Shown piece by piece: positions 1 to 9,007 of a DNA stretch of 64,000 nucleotides. The DNA is from an uncultured bacterium. GTDB taxonomy: Bacteria; Bacillota; Clostridia; Lachnospirales; Lachnospiraceae. The notes below the pieces were generated by a model. It was not told where the DNA came from. It saw nothing but the letters and a program-made list of their open reading frames with translations, and made no database searches. Position numbers and translations under genes: made by a program. The stretch lies in contig CAMWUN010000002.1 in assembly GCA_947177425.1 (NCBI GenBank), positions 62,001 through 126,000 of the forward strand, read 5' to 3'. How positions within the stretch are numbered: position 1 is the stretch's first letter; each line of letters begins with the position of its first letter.

Positions 1-1652
1 GCTACAGAAATCCCACAGTTCCCATCGTAGTAAAGACGGATGCGCTCCACAATATTATGAATTCCGTACCCGCGTCCCTGCTTTTGCATCAACTGCTCAA
101 TCTCCCCCTGTTCAATCAGGGGGCCGTTATTATAAATATGGAAGACCAGAAAATCCCCTTCATGTAAAAACTCAATGATGATTCTCCCTGCCACCCCTTC
201 TTCTATATAATCAATCCCATGCTTCACTGCATTTTCCACCACTGGCTGCAGCAGAAAATTGGGCATGTGGTAATCGAGGCCATCGGAATCCAGACGGTAT
301 TCCACTTCAAATCCTTCGTCATGCATTTTTTTCTGAATTTCCACATAGGCACGGATATTTTCCAGTTCATTTTCCACCGTCGTAATCTGTCTGCCGTCAT
401 TTAAAGAGGTTCTGTAAAACTTTGCAACCAGACCTGCAATATCCGCAATATCATCGTCCCCCTTTTTTAAAGCTTTCCACTTGATAGATGAGAGACAGTT
501 ATACAGAAAATGAGGGTTAATCTGGGCCTGTAAGGCAGTCAGTTCCGAAACCTTCTTCTCAAGTTCAATTTTGTAGACCCGGTTAATCATTTCATTTAAG
601 TCCATCGTCATTTTTCCGATGCTGTTGGTGACAATTCCAATTTCATCACTGTCAGTTGTAAAAACAGGATTTTCCAGATTTCCTTCTGCAATTTCCTCCG
701 CCTGGTCTTTCAGCTTCAATATCCGCTGGCTGATTGCTCTGGACAATATGCCTGTCAGGGCAAGCAGCAGCACGCCGCAGAGGGCCACCATAAGGAGCGT
801 TGATAAAATTATGGAATAAGTGCCCTCCAGAATCATATTCTTATCGATAAAATAGTAGATATCCCAATCCACGAAATCAATGTGGGAAGTTTTCAGAATA
901 TATTGTCCCTGGCTGTCGTCATCATACTGCCCGCTGGCAATAGAACGTATGACCTTCTCCTGCAGATCGCCGTTGGAAATCTCCTTATTGTAAACCGTCT
1001 GTCCCTGCGAATCCCTCACCAGAATACCGTTCCCCAAATAGTTCATGGTGTCAAAAGGTTCCAGCAGATGGTTCAGATAAAACTCTGTCCGCAGAATACC
1101 AATCATGCGGCTGGAACTTGCCGTGTCCAGAATCGTCCTTGTGGCAAACAGCTTTTCATTTTCCACCGTCCACCTGGTATCAAAATTCTCCTTATGCTCC
1201 TGATACCATTTTTCACCTTCATACTCTTTGGAGGACTTTAAAAGAGAACCTATATCGTCCGTTGCATAAGGCGTCACTATATGTATCCCTTTGATGTTTT
1301 CATCGCTGGTAATAAAATACCACAAAACAGGCTCCACGGTCTTATTCAGGCTCTGGGCTATGGCGCTGTTGTCATAGGCATGGTTTTCCAATGTCTTACG
1401 GAATTCCAGATTATAGGCAAGATACTTGGTAAAGTCATTTTCCCTCTCAAATTTTGAATTCATTTCCGAGACAAGGCGATCCAGATTGTTGTTCATCGTC
1501 TCTTTTGTCTGGCCCAGCAGGTTATTGTTTGCAATTGCAAACGAATAACACCCTAAAATTATGATAGGAACGAGAACCAGGACCAAATAACTTATAATCA
1601 GCTTTTTACGGATAGATGCCTTTCTCACAAACCAGTTCCAGATATTCCCCAT
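1..1652 (-). CDS. Sensor histidine kinase, YesM type (partial, 3' end outside window)
   Basis: Membrane sensor kinase. From the start, translation gives an N-terminal transmembrane helix (about residues 17-37), a large extracellular sensing region, a second helix near 280-302, a HAMP linker, and the His_kinase segment with QINPHFLYN (phospho-acceptor His near residue 379). The ATPase N-box VVENAVKHG and the glycine motif GRGYGIHNI follow. This order is that of the YesM/LytS-like family that pairs with AraC-type response regulators. The start ATG (complement of 1650-1652) lies 2 bp downstream of the stop of the response regulator, so the two are co-transcribed. The last residues of the ATPase domain are lost off the left edge. 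The ligand is not identifiable; relatives often sense sugars and control ABC importers nearby, which would lie to the left. Confidence 0.93.
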   Translation of the reverse strand, partial: MGNIWNWFVRKASIRKKLIISYLVLVLVPIIILGCYSFAIANNNLLGQTKETMNNNLDRLVSEMNSKFERENDFTKYLAYNLEFRKTLENHAYDNSAIAQSLNKTVEPVLWYFITSDENIKGIHIVTPYATDDIGSLLKSSKEYEGEKWYQEHKENFDTRWTVENEKLFATRTILDTASSSRMIGILRTEFYLNHLLEPFDTMNYLGNGILVRDSQGQTVYNKEISNGDLQEKVIRSIASGQYDDDSQGQYILKTSHIDFVDWDIYYFIDKNMILEGTYSIILSTLLMVALCGVLLLALTGILSRAISQRILKLKDQAEEIAEGNLENPVFTTDSDEIGIVTNSIGKMTMDLNEMINRVYKIELEKKVSELTALQAQINPHFLYNCLSSIKWKALKKGDDDIADIAGLVAKFYRTSLNDGRQITTVENELENIRAYVEIQKKMHDEGFEVEYRLDSDGLDYHMPNFLLQPVVENAVKHGIDYIEEGVAGRIIIEFLHEGDFLVFHIYNNGPLIEQGEIEQLMQKQGRGYGIHNIVERIRLYYDGNCGISV

Positions 1653-1654
1653 GC

Positions 1655-3175
1655 TCACTGCTCCCTGTACTGCTTTGGCGTAATGCCGTAATAGTTTTTA
1701 AAGAGTTTGTTAAAATAAGACTGGTTCTGATATCCGCACAGCTTACAGATATCCACTATCTTCTTATTACTCTTTTCCAAAAGTTCCTTTGCTTTGTGCA
1801 TCCGGTAGTCAGTCAGATACTTCACCAGATTGCTTCCTGTTTCCTTTTTAAAAATAAAACTCACATAAGCGGGCGTCAGACATACCTTATCTGCAATTTC
1901 TTCCAGCCCGATGTCATTCATATATTCATTTTTGATGACCTTCTTTATTTCTAAAACCGACTGGCTCACATCAGGCAGAATGTCCGCATTTTTCTCCGAT
2001 ATCTCATCAATAATCTTCTCCAGAACCCCTTCCATGCTTTTCAGGTCATTGCTCTGCATAATATCGTTGGCTGCCTGCCAGATAATCGCTTCATTATAAG
2101 TTTCATATGCCTGGAAAACCGCTTTCACAATATCCAGCATAAGATATTTCACATAAAAAGCGCTGGAAGACTTTTCCTCCTCAAGCCGCTTCAGGTAAAC
2201 AAAAAGCTGCTTCTTCACCGCCTCCATATTCCTGTCGTCAATGCTTCTCATGACGCTCTCTTTTATCTGAAGCTGCTCCTCCACCGAACCAATATCCTTG
2301 AAATTTGTTCGGGAAATATAAATAATTCCCGAAAAATAACTGAATGTATCTTTTATAGCTTCATCCAGCTCTTTAAGTTTATCCCTGAAGTGCTTCATCC
2401 CATAAAATTTTGTTCCCACAATAATTGAAAATTTCTCCGTCTTATTCTCTGTAAGCCCGATATACAGCTTTCTTATGGCATTTTCCGTCTTCTCATCATC
2501 AATATTGCTGTTGCTGTAAATCATTATATAAGACAAATTGGGATATAAATTAACTGTCTCGTATTTCTGTTCCAGATTCCTGCCTAAAATCCCCTCAAAA
2601 GCATCTTCATTCTTTTCAAAATAGTTGTCTCTGGTTTCCACACTGACAAATCTGATATATTTATTCTCCAGGTTTATGTCATGCTGGCTCCTTAAGATAT
2701 CCACAATTTCTTCCAGTGAGTCCTTAGAATTAATAAGCTTGTACAGCCACAATTTCTTATCCGAATTCTTAAGATACTCCCTCTGGTCCTGCTGCCGCTT
2801 CCTCTTCTGGCAAATAGCAATAACCCTCTCCATCACCGACCTGAATTCATCCACCTCAATGGGCTTGAGCAGATAATTCACTGCATTTGCCTCACAAGCC
2901 TTTTTGGCATAATCAAATTCGCCATAAGCGCTGAAAATGATAATAACCACATCGGGGTTGTAATCATTCACCTTTTTCGCCAGCTCCAGTCCGTCCATAT
3001 AAGGCATTTTTACATCCGTCAGTAAAATATCAATATCGTTATTTTTCTGTATATACTCATAGGCAGCTTTCCCGTTGTGCGCTTCCTCCACCAGCAGGGG
3101 AAACTGAAAACGGTCAATTAAGTACCTGATTCCTTCACGCTCTGTCTTTTCATCGTCTACCAGTAAGATTTTCAT
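1655..3175 (-). CDS. Response regulator with AraC-type DNA-binding domain (YesN family)
   Basis: A 506-residue two-component regulator. The N-terminal receiver domain (1-120) has the acidic pocket LLVDDE, the phospho-acceptor Asp in LLTDVKMP (about residue 54) and the conserved Lys in LLKP. A long central region of the YesN type without a recognisable motif follows. The C-terminal AraC/XylS domain (about 405-506) has paired helix-turn-helix segments ending in SYFNKLFKNYYGITPKQYR. The start follows a GGGAGG ribosome site 7 nt away. It precedes the kinase gene by 2 bp and is the first gene of that operon, probably phosphorylated by the partner kinase. Target genes cannot be deduced from the window. 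Confidence 0.95.
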   Translation of the reverse strand: MKILLVDDEKTEREGIRYLIDRFQFPLLVEEAHNGKAAYEYIQKNNDIDILLTDVKMPYMDGLELAKKVNDYNPDVVIIIFSAYGEFDYAKKACEANAVNYLLKPIEVDEFRSVMERVIAICQKRKRQQDQREYLKNSDKKLWLYKLINSKDSLEEIVDILRSQHDINLENKYIRFVSVETRDNYFEKNEDAFEGILGRNLEQKYETVNLYPNLSYIMIYSNSNIDDEKTENAIRKLYIGLTENKTEKFSIIVGTKFYGMKHFRDKLKELDEAIKDTFSYFSGIIYISRTNFKDIGSVEEQLQIKESVMRSIDDRNMEAVKKQLFVYLKRLEEEKSSSAFYVKYLMLDIVKAVFQAYETYNEAIIWQAANDIMQSNDLKSMEGVLEKIIDEISEKNADILPDVSQSVLEIKKVIKNEYMNDIGLEEIADKVCLTPAYVSFIFKKETGSNLVKYLTDYRMHKAKELLEKSNKKIVDICKLCGYQNQSYFNKLFKNYYGITPKQYREQ

Positions 3176-3274
3176 TTGACTCCCTCCCCCAAATAAGTAT
3201 TCAGTTTTATTTTATAGGATATTTAAATGATATCATATGAAAATATTTTTTGATTTGTATAATTTTTTCCATCA

Positions 3275-3301
3275 GAAAAACCGGTGGAAATATTCCACCG
3301 G
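3275..3301 (-). terminator. Intrinsic terminator of the nucleoside/SIS/pentose operon
   Basis: Perfect inverted repeat CCGGTGGAA/TTCCACCGG with a 3-nt loop, followed on the minus strand by TTTTT. It lies 25 bp beyond the stop of the transketolase C-subunit gene and before the YesN gene. It closes the 12-gene leftward operon and separates it from the two-component pair. Confidence 0.85.
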
Positions 3302-3325
3302 CATTCATCTGATAAAAGCTGTAAG

Positions 3326-4252
3326 CTAACAGGAAAAATAAGCGGCTGCTTCCAGAATTCCCTCTGCATTCAGCTTAAATTTCTCCTGTAATTCCGCACG
3401 TTTCCCTGAACAGCCAAACTCGTCCTGTAATCCTACCCTGCGGAGTTTTGCCGTCCCTGATTCCGCCAGAATCTCAGCAACTGCGCTTCCCAGCCCTCCT
3501 ATAACATTGTGATCCTCCGCAGTAATGATTTTTCCTGTTTTTTCTGCATATCTGCGTACCAGTTGGCTATCAATGGGCTTCACGCTGGCCATATCAATAA
3601 CCGCTGTTGAAATATTTCTTTTCTCAAGTACTTCGGCGGCCTTCAATGCTTCAAAAACCAAATCTCCAATGGCTATAATTGTAATGTCCTGCCCGTCACG
3701 AATCACATTTCCCTTACCAATTTCAAATTTTGCTGCAGCCTTTGTATACACCGGTTCGGAGGAACATCTGCCAAATCGCAGGTAGACAGGCCCGTCCATT
3801 TTCAGTGCTGCTTCTACTGCCAGATACGTACTGTGCTCGTCGCAGGGTACCAGCACAGTCATTCCTGGTATTGTCCTCATTAAAGAAATATCTTCAATGC
3901 ACTGGTGGGATGCTCCGTCTTCACCAATAAGAACGCCCCCGTGAGTAGCGGCGATTTTTACATTCAGTCTTGGATAAGCAACCGCATTTCTTATCTGCTC
4001 ATAAGCCCTTCCCGCTGCAAACATTGCAAAAGTGCTGGCAAATACAGGCTCTCCGGTGGTTGCGATTCCTGCAGCCGTTCCAATCATGTCCCCTTCACTG
4101 ATTCCCATATCAAAAAAACGGTGGGGAAATTTTTGGGCAAAGGCAAGGGTCTGCGTTGCCTTTGCCAGATCTGCATCCAAAACAACAAATTCTTCTGTGC
4201 TGCCAAGGCTTGCCAGTGCCATTCCATACGCTTCTCTTGTTGATAAACTCAT
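3326..4252 (-). CDS. Transketolase, C-terminal subunit (split transketolase)
   Basis: 308 residues covering the pyrimidine-binding and C-terminal domains of transketolase. The catalytic Glu segment GISEGDMIGTAAGIA that activates thiamine diphosphate is present, as are GGVLIGEDGASHQ and the C-terminal GGLGSAVAEI typical of split transketolases. Together with the N-subunit it moves a two-carbon unit between ketose and aldose phosphates in the cytosol. The ATG overlaps the N-subunit stop (ATGA), so the two are translationally coupled. It is the last gene of the operon, and its neighbours Rpe and RpiB make the usual transketolase substrates. A role on an unusual ketose phosphate rather than the housekeeping reaction is possible. 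Confidence 0.93.
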   Translation of the reverse strand: MSLSTREAYGMALASLGSTEEFVVLDADLAKATQTLAFAQKFPHRFFDMGISEGDMIGTAAGIATTGEPVFASTFAMFAAGRAYEQIRNAVAYPRLNVKIAATHGGVLIGEDGASHQCIEDISLMRTIPGMTVLVPCDEHSTYLAVEAALKMDGPVYLRFGRCSSEPVYTKAAAKFEIGKGNVIRDGQDITIIAIGDLVFEALKAAEVLEKRNISTAVIDMASVKPIDSQLVRRYAEKTGKIITAEDHNVIGGLGSAVAEILAESGTAKLRRVGLQDEFGCSGKRAELQEKFKLNAEGILEAAAYFSC

Positions 4253-5076
4253 GCCAGAGCCTCCTTCTCCAATTCCTTTTCTGCCTGTTCATATTGTCCG
4301 TCGTCCGGGGCTGCCCCATGCCATCCGGCTTGATTTTCCATAAAAGAAACGCCTTTGCCTTTTATTGTCTGGCAAATGATTACGGAGGGAACTTCTTTCA
4401 CAGCCTTAGCGTCCAAAACTGCTTCCCTGATTTCCTTCGTGCTATGTCCGTCTATTTCATTTACGTTCCATCCAAAAGCCCTGAATTTTTCACCAATCGG
4501 AGTTACATTCATGACCGCTTCCAGCTCTCCGTCAATCTGAAGATGGTTGTGGTCTACAAAAAGAATCAGATTATCCAGTTTATAGTGGGCCGCAGACATT
4601 GCTGCTTCCCAGATCTGTCCTTCCTGCAGCTCCCCGTCCCCGCAAATGCAATATACGTAATATTTTTTATTATGGTATTTTCCGGCAATTGCCATACCGC
4701 TGGCAACAGACAGGCCCTGTCCTAAAGAACCGGAGGACATATCTACCCCCTTTGTTTTTCTCATGGAAGGATGTCCCTGCAGGTGGCTTCCCACCTGACG
4801 CAGTGAGCACATATCCTCTTTTGGAAAAAATCCTTTAATGGCCAGCGCCGCATAATATGCAGGAGCTGCATGTCCCTTGGAAAGAACCAGACGGTCACGG
4901 TTTTCATCCTCTGGATTCCTGACGGAAACATTCATCTGGTCAAAATATAATACGGAAAGAATCTCTGCGATTGACAAAGAGCCCCCCGGATGTCCGCTGG
5001 CAGCGGCATGGATTCCCTTCAATGCCAGCAGTCTGATTTCTGCCGCCTTTTTCTTTAATTCTTTATCATTACACAT
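4249..5076 (-). CDS. Transketolase, N-terminal subunit (thiamine diphosphate domain)
   Basis: 275 residues from the ATG at 5076; a GTG four codons upstream is less likely because AAAGGTG lies at proper spacing from the ATG. The ThDP/metal motif is clear: GDGELQEGQIWEA followed by ILFVDHNHLQIDG. HGHPGGSLS-like residues (SGHPGGSLSIAEIL) and SKGHAAPAYYAAL near the N-terminus are hallmarks of transketolase. It pairs with the C-subunit encoded immediately downstream with a 4-bp overlap. Split transketolases are common in Firmicute sugar operons and act in the non-oxidative pentose phosphate pathway. Confidence 0.93.
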   Translation of the reverse strand: MCNDKELKKKAAEIRLLALKGIHAAASGHPGGSLSIAEILSVLYFDQMNVSVRNPEDENRDRLVLSKGHAAPAYYAALAIKGFFPKEDMCSLRQVGSHLQGHPSMRKTKGVDMSSGSLGQGLSVASGMAIAGKYHNKKYYVYCICGDGELQEGQIWEAAMSAAHYKLDNLILFVDHNHLQIDGELEAVMNVTPIGEKFRAFGWNVNEIDGHSTKEIREAVLDAKAVKEVPSVIICQTIKGKGVSFMENQAGWHGAAPDDGQYEQAEKELEKEALA

Positions 5077-5109
5077 AGTTTGTTTCACCTTTCTTAAACC
5101 ATCTGCTTA

Positions 5110-5511
5110 TTATTCTCCAATCACAGTCACTACACAGGTGCAGGTTCCTTCGCCGGCAAAACGGGTCAGGAAAACCGAACGGTTTTCACCCAGAACAACA
5201 CAGCCGTCCTCTACGGCCAGATCCTTTGCGCTGCCTGCAATAAAGGATTTCGTATGCGCCGACTCCTCCATTGGATCGTCGGCACAAAGATAGTCAATGC
5301 GGGGAGGCACAAGGCGGGCAAAGTCATTGGCTACATCCTTTTGGATATTGACATCCTTATTGCCCAGCACAATAATTGCGCAATTACAGTAAGGCTGGTA
5401 TATGGAGCACAAACCCTGCCGGATTTTTGACTCTTCTACGCACTTTAGCACAAACCCTGTAATATCTATCATTTCCCCTGGGGAAATAACAAACTCCTTT
5501 TTATGTATCAT
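5110..5511 (-). CDS. YjbQ-family protein, single domain (UPF0047)
   Basis: 133 residues from the ATG preceded by GGAGGTTGCT; an upstream in-frame ATG would start inside the SIS gene without a ribosome site. It fits the YjbQ/UPF0047 fold family, for which thiamine-phosphate synthase activity has been reported in E. coli YjbQ. Visible motifs are VPPRIDY, SAHTKSFIAGS and GCVVLGENRS, matching the family's P..Y, AHxK and GxxxLG segments. The end of the family core, usually EFDGPR, is degenerate here (RFAGEGTCT) and the usual Y-x-H is YLC, so the catalytic site may have changed. The gene overlaps the SIS-A stop by 11 bp and precedes the transketolase pair. Function in this pathway is unknown; co-occurrence suggests an action on the same sugar. 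Confidence 0.8.
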   Translation of the reverse strand: MIHKKEFVISPGEMIDITGFVLKCVEESKIRQGLCSIYQPYCNCAIIVLGNKDVNIQKDVANDFARLVPPRIDYLCADDPMEESAHTKSFIAGSAKDLAVEDGCVVLGENRSVFLTRFAGEGTCTCVVTVIGE

Positions 5512-6616
5512 AGCAACCTCCTTTTTTCTTAAATGGGGCAAAATAAGATACCAGAAGATCAATCGGCAAATGATTAAACCATGCCGTCAGGTACCCATAT
5601 TCCTTCGGAGCTTTGGGAATCTGAAAGCTTTCAACAGGGCTTTCAATACCAAATTCTGCTGCCGTTACATCCCCCACAAATACTACCTTAAAGCCCATGT
5701 GAAAAGCCTCGTCAACAGCAGTTGCAATGCTCCTGCGGCTGTCGGAATCCTCTTCCCCAAAAAACACAACACAGGTTTCTACAGCTTTTTTTATGTATTT
5801 TGCATTATGCCGCCAGTCCACGCTGTTGGTAAAACCTCCAAATATACCTGCAGTGTCTATTGCTTTTGACGCCAGGAATCTTACGGATGCCATATCGATA
5901 CCGTCTCCTACCCCATAGAAATTCTGAATCTCTGCGCCCCAAAGCTTTGCCAGACGTATTGCCTGGACATCAAATGCTTCCATACATGCCTTATAATCAT
6001 TTCCAAGGGAAATCATTGCATCTGCCAGCGTTTTAGTGGTACCCTCCGGATAGTCTCCTTTTGCCTCTGCCATATATGCCGCCAGCAAAGAGGCCGATAC
6101 CAGTACCCCCACATATGCGCTGCAGCCAGGCTTCCCACAGGAAATTTCAGGAAGGCATACCTTTAGAAAATAACCTGCATCCGTCTCCGGCGGTGTGGAC
6201 TGCTCTGTAATGCCAAGGGCCGGAATACCAAGATCCCCCGCGCGCTCAAAAACCTCTTCGGTACGCCGGGAAAATTCTCCGCTGCAGATGGCCACAATCA
6301 ATGTAAGCTCCGCTTCTGCCGGGGTCTCCTGCGCAAGAAATCTGGTATATCTGGAATTTTCAAGAGCTGTATCCACATAGATATTGGTTCCAAGCTTTGT
6401 GAGGTAATGCACATAGCAGGGCTCCAGCGCCATTGCAGCAGAATAGGAATCGCCGCTGCCTGTAAGATATATATGGCGGGATGCTTTCAACACTTCCACA
6501 GGCGCAAATCCTGCTTTGGTAATGCCGGACCAAAACCCCTTTACAATCTTCTCTATGATTCCGGGACAGGCCGCCGCCTGTTCTTTAAGCGCATTGTCAT
6601 ATTGTACACTGTTCAT
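5501..6616 (-). CDS. Double-SIS-domain protein A (sugar isomerase/deglycase-like)
   Basis: About 371 residues starting at the ATG served by AGGAGAG; a TTG two codons upstream is an alternative. The first SIS domain has the phosphosugar loop YLTGSGDSYSAA near residue 50. The second has AGIFGGFTNSVDWRHNAKYI, with the acidic-Trp-x-His pattern at the place where GlmS/FrlB-type enzymes carry ExxxHG. The C-terminus FNHLPIDLLVSYFA resembles the GlmS/FrlB end. The family isomerises or deglycates amino-sugar or ketose phosphates. It is closely related to the gene at 16743-17951. It sits between two YjbQ genes, which is unusual. Substrate unknown; an Amadori-type or ribosylamine-type phosphate is an inference only. 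Confidence 0.8.
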   Translation of the reverse strand: MNSVQYDNALKEQAAACPGIIEKIVKGFWSGITKAGFAPVEVLKASRHIYLTGSGDSYSAAMALEPCYVHYLTKLGTNIYVDTALENSRYTRFLAQETPAEAELTLIVAICSGEFSRRTEEVFERAGDLGIPALGITEQSTPPETDAGYFLKVCLPEISCGKPGCSAYVGVLVSASLLAAYMAEAKGDYPEGTTKTLADAMISLGNDYKACMEAFDVQAIRLAKLWGAEIQNFYGVGDGIDMASVRFLASKAIDTAGIFGGFTNSVDWRHNAKYIKKAVETCVVFFGEEDSDSRRSIATAVDEAFHMGFKVVFVGDVTAAEFGIESPVESFQIPKAPKEYGYLTAWFNHLPIDLLVSYFAPFKKKGGCYDT

Positions 6617-6673
6617 ACTCAAATACTCTCCTTTTTATCGTCGTCAGAGCCAGCACTCCATTCGTACAGAAAT

Positions 6674-7510
6674 TTAAGTCTGCGACTGGATGGAGTGCCC
6701 GGCTTCATCCTTAAAAACGCAAATCCGTACATCCCGGGGACGGGGACCGTCAAACTCTGCATAACACAGACAGGATTCCTCTCCCAGCAGCAGTCCGCCA
6801 TTTTCAAAGGGCACATTAAGCTGTGTGCCGGAAATACAGGTTTTAATATGTCCGGAAGGGTCATAAGCGCTTTCACGATGATTAAAATCCGCCCGCGTGG
6901 TAATCAGCCTGTCAAAATCTTCCACTATGTCCTGCTGCCTTTCGCTGCCTGTGGGACACATGGCAATTCCTGCGGTTGCCGCTACAACCGTAAGGTGGCA
7001 GAAGCCGTTCTTATATCCACTGTTTTTAACTGCCGTACGCACGCAGTCAGTGATATCATGTATTTCATTAAAATAGCTGTCAAACTGAAAGACTTCATAA
7101 TAAAATGGGGCCTCAACCACAGACAGGGTAAGATTTCTGGTTTCAGGGCCGTCAAACTCAAACAACACAAAGCTTTGGGAATGCCCTGCTAAAGGCTGCC
7201 CCTCCTTCACTACAATGCTGTAGGAGCAGGACGTAAAAACCGACCGGGTATGTGCCGCCGCAGCAATTGGAGAGCGCTGATGCAGGTAAGTTACCCGCGG
7301 CGGCACACACCGCCATAATTCATTGACCATGTCATCCATTCCGCCCAAATCCCAGGTGGAAGTAAGCCCAAGCCCCCCGGCATCCTCATCCAGGCTTATT
7401 ACACATATGCCATTTTGCACGCCGCTTTCGGCAATTGCTTCCCGCACCATAGAATCAATCACCACATATCCCTGACGTGATGCTGTTTCAATTGTAAGTT
7501 TTTTAATCAT
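6674..7510 (-). CDS. Tandem YjbQ-domain fusion protein
   Basis: 278 residues made of two YjbQ/UPF0047 domains in tandem (about 1-135 and 136-278). The repeats align by eye: VPPRVTYLHQRSPIAAAAHT and ITTRADFNHRESAYDPSGHI, then GHSQSFVLFEFDGPETRN and EESCLCYAEFDGPRPRDV. The second domain keeps the fuller family signature (GHIKTCISGT, LLLG, EFDGPR). The first has lost the LLxG-type segment (QPLAG). Known YjbQ proteins are single-domain and oligomeric, so this fusion may form an asymmetric assembly with one active half. A strong GGGGAGG ribosome site precedes the ATG. It lies 2 bp after SIS-B and 57 bp before SIS-A. Its biochemical role here is unknown. Confidence 0.78.
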   Translation of the reverse strand: MIKKLTIETASRQGYVVIDSMVREAIAESGVQNGICVISLDEDAGGLGLTSTWDLGGMDDMVNELWRCVPPRVTYLHQRSPIAAAAHTRSVFTSCSYSIVVKEGQPLAGHSQSFVLFEFDGPETRNLTLSVVEAPFYYEVFQFDSYFNEIHDITDCVRTAVKNSGYKNGFCHLTVVAATAGIAMCPTGSERQQDIVEDFDRLITTRADFNHRESAYDPSGHIKTCISGTQLNVPFENGGLLLGEESCLCYAEFDGPRPRDVRICVFKDEAGHSIQSQT

Positions 7511-7512
7511 AC

Positions 7513-8541
7513 TTATTGCCTCCCCCTGCGGAATTCCGCTATGTATTCACAAGCTGTTACAACGGGCAGATGGAAGAACAGTGCACATAAAAAATCATAT
7601 CCCTTTGGGAGTGCAGGCATTTGGCAAAGCTTTACACCTTCATTAAAATCCTTTTCTTCACCGTCTGTGATAATCATCCAGGGCCGTTTTTGACTCTGCG
7701 CAGACATAATCTTCTCCCTGAAGCAGTCATACGACGGCGAAACTTTGCAGGCCACTGCAATCACAGGCGCTTCCATCTGACCGCACCATTCATCTGAATC
7801 ATTCCGTGTACAAAGGCATCCGCCATACCGGGTCAGTAGAAAGGAGGAAAATTCCATCACTGCTTTTGCAGACCCGTCGGCAATGCAGTCAAATGTCTCT
7901 TTGTCATAGGTTTCTCTGGCAAATAACTGTACTTTCCCGTCAATTGCCCCATATACACTGTCAACCGACAATGCGTAATCCTGAATCATCTCCCGGGCAC
8001 GCCGGCAATCTGCCTCTGTATACTGCCCCCTTGCCCTGCCAATACGGTAAGCTACTGCTGTCAGTGCTATAACCGCAGCAGAATAAGCCTCCGCAATATT
8101 GGAAACCTCTCCCAGGGAAAGTACATAATCTGCATCCGACGCGTATTTTGCATGTTCATTCACAGTAACAAGAAGGGAGACGCCTCCCACTTCAGACGTC
8201 ATTCTGATACTGTCCGCCGCATCCTCATCATTTCCATCCAGATCTGTGACTATCACAAGGGGTGTATTTGGTTCTCCAATCCCTACCTCGTGTCTGCATC
8301 CTCCATAATTATATTTGGCCTGGGAAACCAGAAGGGGTCCCCAGAATATATCACTCTCCTGAAACAGCCCCAGGACTGAAGTAACAGCCGCCATGCCTTC
8401 TGAATTTCCTGTAAGAATTACTTTACGCGCATCAAAGCACCTCAAAACAGGCAACGCTGCCTCCAGCTTTTCTGTGAGCCACAGCTCGTCCAGCTTTTTT
8501 TCCAGAAAAGCCGGATAGTTCTCTAACAATTTTTCCACCAT
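7513..8541 (-). CDS. SIS-domain protein B (sugar isomerase-like)
   Basis: About 342 residues from the ATG at 8541, which follows GGGAGG; an upstream in-frame ATG overlaps rpiB and lacks a ribosome site. The first half carries a SIS-like loop VILTGNSEGMAAVTS. The second half has GGCLCTRNDSDEWCG and ends in LCALFFHLPVVTACEY, paralleling the second SIS domain of protein A. It is a paralogue of the shorter protein at 15938-16750 (shared DS-D/E-EWC, KLCQMP/VICQMP and LFFHLP/LFFHIP segments). It may form a heteromer with SIS-A, encoded in the same operon. No catalytic assignment can be made from sequence alone. Confidence 0.75.
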   Translation of the reverse strand: MVEKLLENYPAFLEKKLDELWLTEKLEAALPVLRCFDARKVILTGNSEGMAAVTSVLGLFQESDIFWGPLLVSQAKYNYGGCRHEVGIGEPNTPLVIVTDLDGNDEDAADSIRMTSEVGGVSLLVTVNEHAKYASDADYVLSLGEVSNIAEAYSAAVIALTAVAYRIGRARGQYTEADCRRAREMIQDYALSVDSVYGAIDGKVQLFARETYDKETFDCIADGSAKAVMEFSSFLLTRYGGCLCTRNDSDEWCGQMEAPVIAVACKVSPSYDCFREKIMSAQSQKRPWMIITDGEEKDFNEGVKLCQMPALPKGYDFLCALFFHLPVVTACEYIAEFRRGRQ

Positions 8542-8569
8542 AAGTAAGACGCCTCCCGCCATAGTATTT

Positions 8570-9007
8570 TTATTCATCCAGTTCATTCAACATCCTGACC
8601 CTGGCATCGTGAATTCCATGCTGAAACTCACTGCCCAGATAGGCTTCCACAATCATCCAGGCCAGTTCCGGCCCTGTGGTCCGGGCGCCTATCGCAATTA
8701 TATTTGCATTGTTGTGTTCCTTAGCCATTTTTGCCGAAAAACAATCTGCACACAGAGCTGCTCTGATTCCGGATATTTTGTTTGCGGCGATAGACATACC
8801 GATGCCTGTTCCGCAAATCAGAATTCCGCACACGCAGTCCCCAGAGATTACGGCTTTTGCTACTTTTCCGGCATATACTGGATAATCTACCATGTCGGAG
8901 GAATGGCATCCCAAATCATCTACCCTATGTCCCAGAGACGTTAAACGCTCCACGATTATTTTTTTTAATTCATAACCTCCGTGGTCACTACCTAATGCAA
9001 TCTTCAT
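8570..9007 (-). CDS. rpiB: Ribose 5-phosphate isomerase B
   Basis: 145 residues, the usual RpiB length. Active-site features are present: SDHGGYELK (general His), the catalytic Cys in LICGTGIGMS, and EHNNANIIAIGART with the second His. RpiB interconverts ribose 5-phosphate and ribulose 5-phosphate; some relatives act on allose 6-phosphate. The gene overlaps rpe by 4 bp, so the pair is coupled. It links a ribose phosphate released by the operon to Rpe and transketolase. Confidence 0.93.
   Translation of the reverse strand: MKIALGSDHGGYELKKIIVERLTSLGHRVDDLGCHSSDMVDYPVYAGKVAKAVISGDCVCGILICGTGIGMSIAANKISGIRAALCADCFSAKMAKEHNNANIIAIGARTTGPELAWMIVEAYLGSEFQHGIHDARVRMLNELDE

Noticed and set aside
219-404. 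Open frames on the plus strand across the kinase gene (also at 619-819, 882-1241)
   Set aside because: They run opposite to a clear histidine kinase, lack ribosome sites and give low-complexity proteins without family features.
3905-4343. Plus-strand frames over the split transketolase genes
   Set aside because: Antisense to well-conserved enzymes, without start signals.
6619-6876. Minus-strand frame overlapping the end of the tandem YjbQ gene
   Set aside because: It is out of frame with the YjbQ domain, whose family motifs clearly continue to 6674.
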